This document shows, piece after piece, positions 22,535 to 34,113 of a DNA stretch of 64,000 nucleotides; position 1 is the first letter of the stretch; the number at the start of each line of letters is the position of its first letter. The notes below the pieces were generated by a model, which did no database searches, was not told the DNA's origin, and saw nothing but the letters and a program-made list of their open reading frames with translations. The position numbers were made by a program, and so were the translations under genes. Source of the DNA: Ligula intestinalis (taxonomy: Eukaryota; Platyhelminthes; Cestoda; Diphyllobothriidea; Diphyllobothriidae); NCBI GenBank assembly GCA_036362985.1, contig JAYGXS010000001.1, forward strand, positions 72,008,471-72,072,470. The letters are read 5' to 3'.

Positions 22535-23600
22535 ATATTCCCGAGCTAAAACCGACAAGACAGCAAGCCTGTGGCTGTTACTTGATAAAGCTGTGTCGGT
22601 TGGGCGCTCAGATTGGTTTGTGAGAAACCAATAACTCCCAGTTTTGCATGCGACAGTTCGGCCACCAGTTTTTCTTATGCCCAACTTATGTGCCAAGCAG
22701 GTTGGTGTAGTGACTTGAGCGTAAGCTAGGTTTTAAAGGATAGTCGTTTTCCCGCAGCATCAACCACACCATCTCGCCCTTCCCTCATCCATCTGTTTCT
22801 CTGGCTCGTCTAAGGTTCGTATTTGTGCGGGGGAGGACATTGGAAGCGTGGCAGGTCTTATGTTAACAGTAGAGGCGTCGGTTAACCTAGGTGCACCCCG
22901 GTGCGGGGTTGGGGGTTGTTTCGGCATAGACACTTTTTGTTTGTTTGCATGAACGCATAGCGCTCCCGCCCACCTGCCGGGTATTTGTTTGTACGGCACC
23001 TAACGATTTATAGGGGGACATGATCGCGGTAGCGCTTTGGACTTATCGATAGAGTCGACAAAGCTGGCTGGAAGGGACCCAGATGAGAGAGAATGGATGA
23101 TTTCGGCTTTAGCAACAATCGTTTACATAAACACGCGGATATCACATTTGGTGTTGTTGGCCTGCCGCAAGGTCGACTCCTACACGTGAAAACGTCTCTA
23201 TCACGATTACCAGCATCGCCACTAAATATTAGTTAACTAGCCACATTTTAGCGCTCTTCTTACTGTCCCGCACATTTATATCACTCATGTGAGAACTCGT
23301 CGCATCGAGATCGGTGAACAGGTTTCAGGAACCTCAAAAGACACTCACCATCCTCAACTTACCCGCCCATACTGCCCAATTACATTTATCCGAGGGATGT
23401 CTGGCTAGTAACCCTTGTTGGATCAGGACCCCCGCCGGGTTGGCCCAAATCCCTTCAGCGAGGAGGAGAAGTCGGAGCAGCGTGGTGGGGCGGGGCTGCT
23501 CCGTCGTCAAAAACAGAGATATCGAGGAGGGGAGATTGATCCGCCGTAGGGAGGTTTAGTGTAGCAGACATTGTCCGCCGCTAGGGCGGGTGGGAACGTG
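22535..23600. other. spacer with no recognisable gene
   Basis: GC-richer than most of the window around 22740-23000 and 23380-23600. Short frames only. A half-copy of the hairpin arm described at 23608 (ATCCGAGGGATGTC) occurs near 23388. Confidence 0.4.
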
Positions 23601-23607
23601 GTCGAAG

Positions 23608-23675
23608 ACGCCACCAGACACGACATCCCTCGGATGGGCAAATCATGATCCGAGGGATGTCGTGTCTAGTGGCGT
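23608..23675. repeat. 28-bp-arm perfect-type hairpin
   Basis: Arms 23608-23635 and 23648-23675 are inverted copies (ACGCCAC.AGACACGACATC and its complement) with one mismatch, separated by a 12-nt loop. A third, partial copy of the arm lies at about 23388. Confidence 0.85.
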
Positions 23676-23679
23676 AGGC

Positions 23680-24095
23680 TCTGTCGACCGAGGGTGGGGA
23701 ACTGGACATGTGCAAGTGGCGCTTACGCAGCCGCGACAACCTGGATGCACGTATGTGCGTCCGACTGAAAGTCAAGCAAGTCTCTGCAGGTCAGCGCGTC
23801 TGAAAGCGCCGACTTAGGTGGTGGATAATCTTGACGCAACTGGCCATCAACAAGGACGCCGGAGAAGGCACTTTTCAGATTCTAGCCGCCCATTTTAGTG
23901 AAGACTGTGCCGGGATCAGGTCGTGTGTGGCATGCATAGACAGATCACTTGGCTTTGTTAGCCACTGCGCTCAAGTCCACCTTTCGTCGTTCTATCATGC
24001 CACAGGGCCCAGGTAGATTGAGGAAGAGGGATTGCGGCAGACACTGCGCAAGACTGTCTCGCTATAAATTAATCCAAGCGCAAATCACCCAGTGC
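23680..24095. other. spacer with no recognisable gene
   Basis: Short frames only; nothing recognised. Confidence 0.35.
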
Positions 24096-24099
24096 TGTT

Positions 24100-24240
24100 G
24101 AGGGAAGAGAACAGGCGAGTTCAAGGAAGCAGTTCAGAAGTAGAAGATGCGATTACTGAAACAAGAAGTTTATTCACCTGATGTTTCGGTTTTTGGCTTG
24201 AATCTATCACCAGTAGTAACCGCAGAAAAGGGGAATGAAG
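24100..24240 (-). repeat. PLE terminal-repeat remnant
   Basis: Minus strand reads a degraded CTGGTGATAGA core, then CCGAAACATCAGG (24179-24191), AATAAAC, CAGTAATCGCATCTTCTAC and GAACTGCTTCC. This is collinear with 47821-47910. A decayed tRNA-like segment (box B-like GGTTCAAATTC on the minus strand, about 24389-24400) lies nearby. Confidence 0.55.
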
Positions 24241-24429
24241 GTACAGGATGCGCCTACAACGCGATGCACGCGGTGAACGCTGGTGGTCGTAGAGATTCAT
24301 ATGGCCGCACTCTTCTGGGATCAATACCTCGACGATGGGCGCAACTTAAAATCTGCGTGATGATTTGGCTATAAGAACTGCCAGTAAGCAGAATTTGAAC
24401 CAGGGGTCTTCGCAATCAACCTTTGGCAT

Positions 24430-26990
24430 ATTCTACGACCTCAAATATTGAAATGCAAGCTGCTTTTAGGTTTCTTAACTTTGCCTAGTTTTGTTTAGCA
24501 ATGATAAACATGTTTCTTCCTGTATTTAAGGCTTTTATTTCCTTTGTCCATGTCCTACCAACGCAGGAAATAAAAAACTGGTACGTATAAACGCAATTAC
24601 ATTGCAGAATTTATGTAAATCTGGTTTCGCTTACTGAAACTGATACTAGGTTGCACTGTGTCGGTGAAAATGGTCTTAGTCTTCGGTTAGTGCGTCGATC
24701 GGACCACAAGGAAACGGTTGTATTGTCTATTTTAAGTAGCTAATATACCATGTCGACTGAAATCATTTCAGTAAAAAGATTTTTTTTTTCAAAAATACTC
24801 TTTCAATCGACAGCATTATTGCTAATTAAGAGAGCTGTAATTATGCATAATCAAAGGAGTATAAAAACCAAACGTTAATTAAGCAATAAGACGAACCTAT
24901 AAAGAATAAGAAAATTTACGCAACCCAATCTTCTACGCACCGTAGAACTTCATGCAGGCGCCGAAGTCGCCATAGCGCATTTCCGCTAAGTAAGTCGTCC
25001 ACATTTAGTTACCTTTTCCGGTGTGTAATATACCCCTTGACGTTGGTCAGAATATGCCAACCGTAACTTTGTTTGTATCCTTCCCATCCTAATAACAGCA
25101 TGCTGTTTTCTAGCTGCCAGCAGGAAGGACACATAAGTGCACGTTAAAACATCATCAGTTCGCTTACGTGAGTTTTTGCTCTTCGTAGAAAATGAAATTA
25201 GGATTTCCTTTACGTAGCATCTGGAGCATGCATTCGAAATTTTCTTCATTACTGTTTTCTATCGCAGTCAAGGCTTTAAGAACTCCCTGTAGGTATGTGC
25301 AAGGCTGTTGGGGTAATGGCTAGGGCCATAATTAAGTGATAATGAGTAAATCTACGGTTAGTATTAGGATTATGAGAGAGGGAAGTTGAGATAACATCGA
25401 TCTCCAACTCCAAATGTAAACCTTAATCCAACCCTTACTTTGGTCATACTTCTAAAATTAGCCATAAACCTAAGCCTACAGCCACCCACAATAATAAATA
25501 TAGCACTAATCCATAAACCATACCCTATTTTCGCACCTCGTCCTCAATCAACCCGTTATCTTCCCATGCAGACAGTTAACAATCGAATAGAGAGCTAAGT
25601 AAAATGTTTAAAGCAGCTTGTGAGGAGCAGGTGAACGTATTGCTTATTGGAAATGAAAAGCAGCGAGCTCTTGAAACAGAACGAACTTTTGTCTGCTCGA
25701 TGTGGGCTACTTTTGCGCCGTAGTGCGCAAAAATGTCGGTTGTTTGAAAATTAAATGAACAAAATCATAGTTCAAGGATCATTACAATCCGACCCTCTGG
25801 CTCAAATGAAACTTTATCTGCATGTTCCTACTCTTCCCAGACTCAGTTTGGCAAGTAGAGCAAACGTAAGGTCACGTTTCTTCTTCTTATTCTTCTTCTT
25901 CTTTTTTATTCTTCTTCTTCTTCTAATTAAAAATAACTAGAGGGCAATCCAATATTCGTTCTTCATCCCTCATCTTCTTTATTCCCTCGCTCCCTTATAC
26001 TGTTGACTTAAGGTCGCTCCATTGTTGCTACTTGTCGCAGTAGCTCATCTAAATGTAGCTAATCACACTAAAAAAGAATGTTTGCCACAACTCCGAGGAG
26101 GTCAACAAGGTAGGTATTTATTTCTCGAAGGGTTTCCTAACAACTTTGGAGATTTTGCTGCCACAACTGATCAGGGGAAGTATTTCCATTATTTTATTAA
26201 CCCGTTGCCTCTGTTTTTGGCAAGTGTCTTTTGCCTCCCGTTCGCAACTATGCAAGGCGTTTGGTATGATCGCCTTCATTGGTGACCTAATATGTGTATT
26301 CTGGTTCTATTTACGTTTACATGGAGTGCTCTTTTGTGGGAATGTTGATTCCTTAAAATTGGCTTTTTTCATAAAGACTACCGACTGCGAACCTTTTTAT
26401 AAAAAGAGAATGAGCACACGTCAGCTTTGCCGATCCCAAGCAAAAGAGAAACATTGTTTCGTTTCCCTCTGTTCACCCAAATCGCGGGCGAGTTAGACTA
26501 CTACGTAAAGATTTCATTTTTTCTCGTTTTGCATGGCTTACACTGCGGCCAGTTGTTTCCATAGTATATTTGTGCATCGATTTATTGATTCCTTGCAGGC
26601 TTCATCTTGTTTAAGGAGGAACTAATTTTAATATGCTGAATAATTACTGGTTGTTTCTTTTTTACTGACTTATCCCCTTTCCAGCGGTAACACGTATTCA
26701 AACACCAAAGATAGCAACCGTCAATGTTGTACGTTACTATAAAAATAGTCGAGGATAAACGAAGTACAAACCTAAATAATGGATGCACACACTCAGGGAC
26801 AAAGGCAGTCGGGCAAATCTTCTGACTCTAGACAAGGGAACGACATACGCTAAACACCGCCACACAAGGCAAAACCAGTCTTGGGAGAGCGTGTGTGTCA
26901 GTGGAAGAGGGGGCAGCTTTTATGTGCCTTCAGGAAGCAGTTCATGCGGCGTCTGATTGGTTTGATACAGTACACGGAAAGAGGGGGTTT
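24430..26990. other. AT-rich spacer with a TTC microsatellite
   Basis: No gene recognised. At about 25320-25560 the sequence contains loosely TTAGG/CCTAA-like text on both strands. (TTC/TTA)n occupies about 25879-25924. Frames at 26022-26496 are open but unrecognised. Confidence 0.4.
25879..25924 (+). repeat. TTC-rich microsatellite
   Basis: Interrupted (TTC)n with TTA and TTT variants. It could also derive from the CTTCTTC segment of a PLE terminal repeat, but no ribozyme core flanks it. Confidence 0.7.
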
Positions 26991-26994
26991 CCTG

Positions 26995-27105
26995 CACAGA
27001 GTCCCATTTCTGGCTCATTTGCCGTCGTCAGCTAGGGATATCTAGCTCCATTGTTGCAGCTGAATTTGATGCCACACTCGCGTTTCGAACCATAACTGTC
27101 TCAGC
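26995..27105 (-). mobile_element. hammerhead SINE copy 3, 5' truncated
   Basis: Minus strand: box B ATGGTTCGAAACGC (about 27083-27096), GTGTGGCATCAAATTCAGCTG, then CTAG-CTGACGA (RC of 27025-27031), CGGCAAATGAGCCA and GAAA (27007-27010) followed by TGGGACTC. The phrase order matches the SINE at 63.3 kb. The stem I partner is lost. Confidence 0.55.
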
Positions 27106-27489
27106 AAAAAGGGGAGATGTTCGAGTGGTTCTCAGAACAGCCGCAGCTAAGTGGATGAAGAAGTGGAGGGAGTGGACGGCTCTTTCTCCGACACTGAGTC
27201 ACTTCAGAAGTCAAATTGGTTAGTCGAAAAAAGTTGTCTCTTGAGGCCGCAGGGGCCGACAGCAATATGAGAAAAGTGAATAAAAGCAAAGAAGCCGAAC
27301 GGCGGCTGGGGACAGTATTCCAATGAATTTGAAAATAGGCATCCCGAGGAATGTAATTTGATGGAGAAATTCTTCGGGAAACGGTAACAAACTTGATTCG
27401 AAAATTCTCAACACTAGCAGGCTAGGTCGTCTTCAAACGTGAGGAAATAGTGTGAAGAACAGTTCACATTTTTAAACGTGTCAAAAAAT

Positions 27490-27800
27490 CGATAATGCTG
27501 TGTCAGCTGTGGTCATTAGCCTGCTTTTGTGGTTGGTCTGTTTTCCAGGCTTTTTTAAGTTTGGTGTATATTGGATCCAATTCAACGTGCCTGTTGATGC
27601 AGGATTCGTCGGAATTCATAGCTTCTAAAAATTCGCGACCCTTCTTGTATGGGCAAGAGCCGACAATGCAAGTTTTGTCCCATGCAAATTGGTGCTCAGT
27701 TTCTACTGTGTGCATGGCGACCTCGGACAACGGATATCTGTATAAAATACCAATAATTTCTGTCGTTCATACAGTTTCTCGCACGCTGCAATGATTACAA
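27490..27800 (-). pseudogene. Penelope-like GIY-YIG C-terminal fragment, third family
   Basis: Minus strand, 27730 down: SEVAMHTVETEHQFAWDKT, KKGREFLEAMNSDESCINRH, VELDPIYTKLKKAW. The HA-x-x-TxHxFxW, then REFLEA, then INRHxxxDPIY order is typical of the tail of PLE GIY-YIG domains. The catalytic GIY-YIG start is missing, and the text differs from both other PLE families here. Confidence 0.6.
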
Positions 27801-29210
27801 ACTTTGCATTAATTTTTACCACGGCACTAATGAAGAGGCCCCTGAGCCTTAAATATATAATCATAATTATTATTATTATAATATCCCCCCCCCTCAATCA
27901 CTAAAAGCTGCAATGACTTTCCGGCACATGTGTCGGGGCTTCCGATATAGCTCTTATCGCACATCTGCATGCTTAAATTCCGTATTGCCAATTTAGGCAT
28001 GACATCTTACGTGATAAGAACCCGAAATACAGACACTGAGACGCCGAAAGTCCCAAAATATTCATGCAGTTTTATGTAAACCTACTCATTATGGTGCAAC
28101 TGATTGCCATGTATTTTGTCCATGTTGAACGAAAGAGTCTTTGCTGAAACTTCTGGACGGATGCTTTAAAACTAACCCATACTTTAACACCGTCTTCTTC
28201 TGTTACCGTCTTTCTCTTTTCAAGAAGCAGCATTTAGAATAGAAGGTAATCTAATTTTATTCAATGAAACTCATCACCGCTTCCATTCTCTCATTTTCCG
28301 AAGGTGGCTTGATAGTCAAATCAATGACCCCAAGAATATGTTGAAATTAATCATTCTATCAAGAATTATGCCACGGCTTCTCACTTGGCCACAGAGTTCT
28401 GTTTTTGGTGTCAAGCGGATTTTACCTATAACCTCCAGCTTAGGTTTTAGGTTTTTCCTCAGTTCGAAAGGGTTTGAAAGTGTTCAGGAGGTGCACGTCA
28501 ATAAACCTATTATTTTGTCAAAATGAAAACACGGTTCCGACATTGTAAAGATGTAGACTGTTTGGATTTCAACATTATTAGAGGTGGAAACCGCACCTTT
28601 TGCTTGAGTCCTCAGGCCCCTTTAACTGAAGTGACCATTTCGTTCCTGTTTGAAAGTACAGCCATTTTTCTGCATTTGCCCCTCGTGTAATAAACGACAG
28701 AAATGTATGGAAAAGAGATAAAACCAAAATGAGATGACTAACGCGGTCTAGTGCTTCTTTATGAATTTGACTTAGCACTTAATCGAATATCCGCTGACCA
28801 TTTACAACGAGATCACGCGTCTCCCGGCCCGAGAAGGAGACAAAGGACATAAGAAGGAGCTTCAAGCAGAAAAAGACCACTGAGAACATATGCCAGATAT
28901 CAGCAAGTTAACCATTTCTACGCGTTTAAGAAACAGCAAAAGCTGCGATGAAAACTTCTGCGGAAAGAACGATTGGCATTTGCACTATAACTAATCAAAG
29001 ATATATCAAACAAATCCCAAATTTTCTTTTTTTGACGTGGTTGATGCAAAACACCCCCGGGACCCCATGCCGTATTTGAAAGACAACCTGGGAAACAAGG
29101 TAAACCGACAACTCACATAAGATGAAATATTTATCAAACTTTTTTATGTCTGTGTATACCCAGGAGCCGCCATTTGACAATGAAATGTAGTGCTATATTG
29201 CCACAACAAC
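27800..29210. other. spacer with no recognisable gene
   Basis: An ATT-rich run and C9 lie at about 27855-27893. No other feature recognised. Confidence 0.4.
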
Positions 29211-29214
29211 AGAG

Positions 29215-30620
29215 AAAATTCACACGGTGGCGTTTCCCAACAGACATGAGTAGAAAATCTCTGAAGTTGCTACAGTCCACTAAATAGCCTGGTCCAGATG
29301 ACATATTAGCAAAACTAGTGAGTGAGCTCATTGACCAACTCGCCCCCGTTTTCCAAGATAAACAAAAGCACGATGGAGAAGGAGGCCCACTTACCGACTT
29401 TAAGGTAGCCAATATAGTTCCTATTCATGAAGGAGGAGAAGAGAAGCTCACTTATCGTTTTATACGAGTAAGACTCACAAGCACTCGTTGCAAACTATTG
29501 GAGAAAATAATAAAAACAGAACTGATAAGACATATTCAGGAGAATAAATTGCCAAGTGCGCATCAAAAGGAATTAAGAAGATGTCCGTCTATCAGTTTAT
29601 TTCAGTTCATTTGGTGAGAGCAATAGGCAATGCCTTTGAAAGCCCTATTGACTACATGCTGGTGCGTCACACACATGTACATGCATGTATAAAAAGTACA
29701 ACAACTAGCATGTTATTTGCAAACAGTAAGTAGCATTGTTTTCACAAATAAGGCTGGTAATTAGACTTCAGTCTTCGAGAGGCAAGAGTGGCGCATGCAA
29801 TTATCCAAACATTGTTTTTACAACTGAAGGAAAGTGGCCTCCTCGACTGATTGTCGGAGGTCGTTCCACTGATGCATGGCCCGTTGCATGAATAATTCAG
29901 AGCGGAGGTTGAGCTTGGGCACCTTCGTGCGCAGCTTCATTGTGTGTCCACGGAGGTCAGGCAAGAGGTGCAACTGAAACATATCCTCAAAGCGTAATCC
30001 TTTCTCAAGACGGTGTATTATCTTGTGAACTAAGATCAGATCCCCTCTTTTTGCCTGTGATGCAGACGGAATAAATTTAGGCATGCCAGTCTGTCTATGT
30101 CAGAGTGGTTATTTAGGACCCTTACTAGCTTTCTTGCCCGACGCTGCACTTTCGAGAGGCATGTTGTACCTTTTTCTAGACATGACCGCCACGCCTGTCT
30201 GCCATATTCCGTATATACCCGTCTAACTAACCTGCTTACATCCACGGAAAACTGGACGAATGCATTGGAAATAGCATTGTCGGTCAAGACAAATCAAGTC
30301 GGTGCGATCTACACTGACTTCAGTAAAGCCCTAGAAAGGGTTCTTTAAAAACGGCTGGCATTGTATCTGAATCAAATTAGTGTGACTGGCAATATGCTCA
30401 AATGGTTAGCGGACATTTTCACAGTCAAGTGTCAGCGTGACCGTATTGGGAATGCCAAATGGGAATGGAAAATCGTTCGCAGTTCGGTTTCACAGGCGAG
30501 GTTCCCGGGTCCTATTGCCTTTCTGATATAGGTGAATGACTGTCTTGCTGGTCTCGCCTATGAGCTAGTAAGATCTGCTGATGAGCTTAGAAGATGCGCT
30601 GAACTGACAAAAGAACTTTA
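29215..30620. pseudogene. rearranged Jockey/CR1-type RT fragments
   Basis: Three pieces of one RT in different orientations. Plus 29250-29610: PDDILAKLVSELIDQLAPVF, DFKVANIVPIHEGG, LLEKIIKTELIRHIQ (fingers region). Minus 30287-29818: YTEYGRQAWRSCLEKG, KVQRRARKLVRVL, KRGDLILVHKIIHRLEKGL (C-terminal region). Plus 30290-30600: VGAIYTDFSKALERV, GNMLKWLADIFT, a decayed GP-x-AFLI-stop-VND (palm region). Overlapping stops and inverted order show a dead, rearranged locus rather than one gene. Confidence 0.7.
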
Positions 30621-30624
30621 GTCG

Positions 30625-33600
30625 TTGATAAAAGTTGTCTGATGAATATCTACTTAATCCTTATTTCAAGGAATGCTAAACCATCGATTATGGTCTATGC
30701 ATATAAATATACTGGAACAATGAGAAAACACGCTTATGCTCAGCAACTCGTTATTATTCCCTCTATTATCCCCGGTCAGTATAAATTTCCTGAAAATATA
30801 TTTGGTCCAAGGAACCCCGTCGTTTACACAGAAATTATTAATGGGTTGCAAGATCACACAAGAAAAATCCAAGAACAAGTTTCTCAAAATAAGCGAAATC
30901 TTCAACATATGTGGTCACCATGCATTAGGCAAGCGATTTATTGTACATATTCCAGCAGTAAATATCCTCCTGGTTCAGTTCAGTTCAGTTCACTTTTATT
31001 AGGGAAATATAGGTTAATACCTTTGAATTCCCTCTTTGTACAAAGCTTATGATGCAGAATATGTGGCGTTGCCAGTAATGGAACTGCATCAGAGGGGTGG
31101 ACAGGAAAAAAACTTCTGAGGCATTTTTCATAAGTCTAGTTTTGATGCCACTTGTGGGATTTTAAGGAGAAAATCTGTCGCCGGTGGGGGGGGGAGGCGA
31201 AGGGTATATGTTAATCGGATGTCCTACTGCTGAACGTGTTTGAATCATATCAGGAGGAGGCCATCGTGGCTTTTCACTATCCTAATGGTCACATGAGGAG
31301 AAGATCGCAGTGGTCACGATAACATCACCGAATGGCGGAGATGCGCCCATCGTACGCCCTTGCTGGTTACTGGGTTTGCTGCCGAGATGAATAAACACGG
31401 GAGTCCACCACGGGAGTCCACCACGACCATCAAAGTTATTCTAAACAAACATATTACTGAAAAGTAGCGAGTAGTATGTTTTTTTAAAGGCAATTTCTAC
31501 AAGGTAAGTCTAGTGGCAAACCTTACTTACTGCAAGGCAGTAATGTAATTAGTTCAGCGTCATTACAGGTAACTTCTTTTTTATGCTTTTCCAAATGCAT
31601 CTTAAACGTGTCCACAGACGGGGATATGACAATTCATGTGGGCAGAGCATTCCATGCCTGGATTACCCATTCCTTCTGAAGATGGCCTAGGAAAATTTGC
31701 TCTAAATGAAACATTTTAGGCGACAAATTGTATAAAAAATATACGATACAGTCACAATTGGTTCCAGCTTATATAAATAGCCTGCCTGATATAGCCTGAG
31801 ATATTTTGAGATGAAATTACCATGATGGCGTAAAAATGAAACCGACCTACTTCCTTGCAAGTAAACATTCGGAGACCAAAATAAAGTTATGCCCGCATCC
31901 AGTATTGGGTAAAAGCAATTGATATGTGAATTGGCTGGGCGCAGAATCTATTGCTAGTGCATAAAAGCATATGCACTGGTGTTGAGGCTCGAAAAAAAAC
32001 TTTTCTTCATTCATTCGCAAGAATTTGTGCACCTTCTCGAGGGGCAGAGTTGTAGATTCTATATGCCACATTTTTTCACCACATCTCTAAATCCGTCAAC
32101 AGTCGTGGTCTACAAAACTTGCTAATAGAAATTAATTTTGCCAGAACTGTCCGTATTTACGCAACAAATCTTCCTTAATCCATTCGCAATTGAAAAATCC
32201 ATGAGCCTCTGAGTGGGTTTGGAGTGAGCATTATACAAAGGTCTACCAGTTTTATAACTTATTTTCCGTTCCAATCGTCAACGTATTAACGTTATCATGA
32301 CAAGATACAATAGGTGCCTCAAATCTAAAAATAATAATTATTTATTTTAATGGGCTGAAATTAAAGCGGTGAAGGCAATAAGTCTCCTAGGCTTCCTCTA
32401 GCGAATATTGGTGTGGTGGTTTTTTATCCTTTCATTTTCTACCAACTAGTCAGTATCAGTATCAGTATATTGAGGGATATGTAGGAAAAATTCCTTTGAG
32501 TGCCCTATTTGTACATGTGTGCAGTGGTAGTAGAAAATTTGTTTCTCAGACTGTTGGCCAGACCAGTTGTCCTGTGTCATAGGATGAAAATAGGAGCCGA
32601 CAGTGAAAAAACTCCTCAGGGATTTTTAAGAGAAAAACTGTCGCTCTTGTTGAGGTAATGCGTGGGATTTAGGAGGAAAAGGTGGTTCCAACAGAGGGGG
32701 CATTGCAATTATTTGTCAATTATTTTCTCCAGGTCAGCAATTTATTTTTAGTAGTGCATTTTCTTACTCTCCACCTATAAAAACACATATCCTGAGCGAG
32801 CAGTAAGTAAACTGTGTGCTTCTTTATTGCATTAAAGTTCCTGATAGCATCACGTTTCCTAGGCATATGCCCAGCTCCAGACTAGCCTAAATATTTTCAT
32901 GCTACACCGCGTTTGGCTATATGCTTGGCCGAAGGTATTCAAAATGTCCAACCTGTTGATCGCCGATACGTAATCCCTTTGAGCGCGAGCGAGCGCACGT
33001 GTGTGTGTGTGCGAGTTCCGCAAAAGCCGAGAGCAACGTTGTGCGGAGTGTTTGCAAGTGGGATAGGAAGGGGAAAGGGTAGGACGGAGTTAGCGCAGTG
33101 GAATCCTCTAAAATTGCTTATCTTTGTCAATCGACCAACTGGCCGTACTTGCCAGTGAAGCACTCATCGTGCGAATGGTATAGTTTTGCCGATAACGGCG
33201 TCGGGGGGCGTGCACTATGACGCGATAATGAAAGGCTGCCAGGGGGTCAGCATAACAAGAAAACCTTATTGCATACGCGCGCGCGTTCGGTGCGTGCGTT
33301 CGCTTGGTGACAGCGGCCTAAGACATTACGCGAACCTAACTCGGGAGAACGCGCAAGGAGAGTCTTAATGAGTCAACTTCAAAGTAGCAGCGTAGCCTGA
33401 AAATATTTTGGGCTAATGTGGCGCTAAGCCTAGGAAACTTGGTGCTATCAGTGGTGTATGCAAAATGACATAGTGCAAAGATTTTCACTAAAGCGCCGGA
33501 CGATCTGTTGAAAAGGACTACTTGGCTTCAACCGTCCCAGATTACCTTCAAAGTAAATGACGAAAAGGTGTCGATTGAACCGTCTCTGGCAGCGTTGTCC

Positions 33601-33990
33601 TCGATGTGTATTATACCATGCACATTATACACAATTTAACTTACACCATGGAACTTTCGAAGCGAGTTGTGGAAGTGCCTGAGCATATTCTGACAATACG
33701 ATAGCTCCTAGACATACTGATTGCGGCATGACAACAACTTATCGGACATGAACAACTGCAAAATTTATATACTGGCGTTTAGATAAATCCGTGTAGTCCT
33801 ATGAATTCTATCCACAGCAAAACCACCCTCAATTCAGATGTTTTCCGTGTTTCAAGTCCCCCTTATTCTCTTGACCGCGTAAATTCGCATGAAAGACAGC
33901 TATTAATTAATAGTACTTTTTTACTAACGCTGCGACAGCCTGCAACGTATTTTGCGTGGGCTGCTTACCCACTAAGCAATCCCTTCACTA
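30625..33990. other. spacer upstream of the exportin-like gene
   Basis: No supported gene. Two related segments begin with short tandem starts (CAGTTCAGTTCAGTTCA at about 30975 and CAGTATCAGTATCAGTAT at about 32451) and then run collinearly through AGGGA.ATAT, CCTTTGA and CCCT.TTTGTAC, so they are copies of one repeat. A 13-bp direct repeat GGGAGTCCACCAC occurs at about 31401-31427. About 32970-33360 is unusually rich in CpG and GTGT/GCGC and could be a promoter region. Confidence 0.4.
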
Positions 33991-34085
33991 CTTAGTACGT
34001 TTGACTAGGCTTCTCTTATGTAGCATGTTCGTATAAATTGCGAAGTTAGCAGTCTGTTCTTTTTGTACCTGTTATCGTCTCTGGT

Positions 34086-34099
34086 TTTTATTATTTTAG
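34086..34099 (+). other. 3' splice acceptor upstream of exportin-like start
   Basis: A pyrimidine-rich TTTTTATTATTTTAG ends at 34099, 14 nt before the ATG at 34114. The open frame runs through it from an upstream ATG at 34063, but that stretch reads as polypyrimidine-encoded hydrophobic residues. Inference: the tract is intronic or a trans-splicing outron end, and translation starts at 34114. Confidence 0.6.
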
Positions 34100-34113
34100 A
34101 CTGTCAAAACTAC

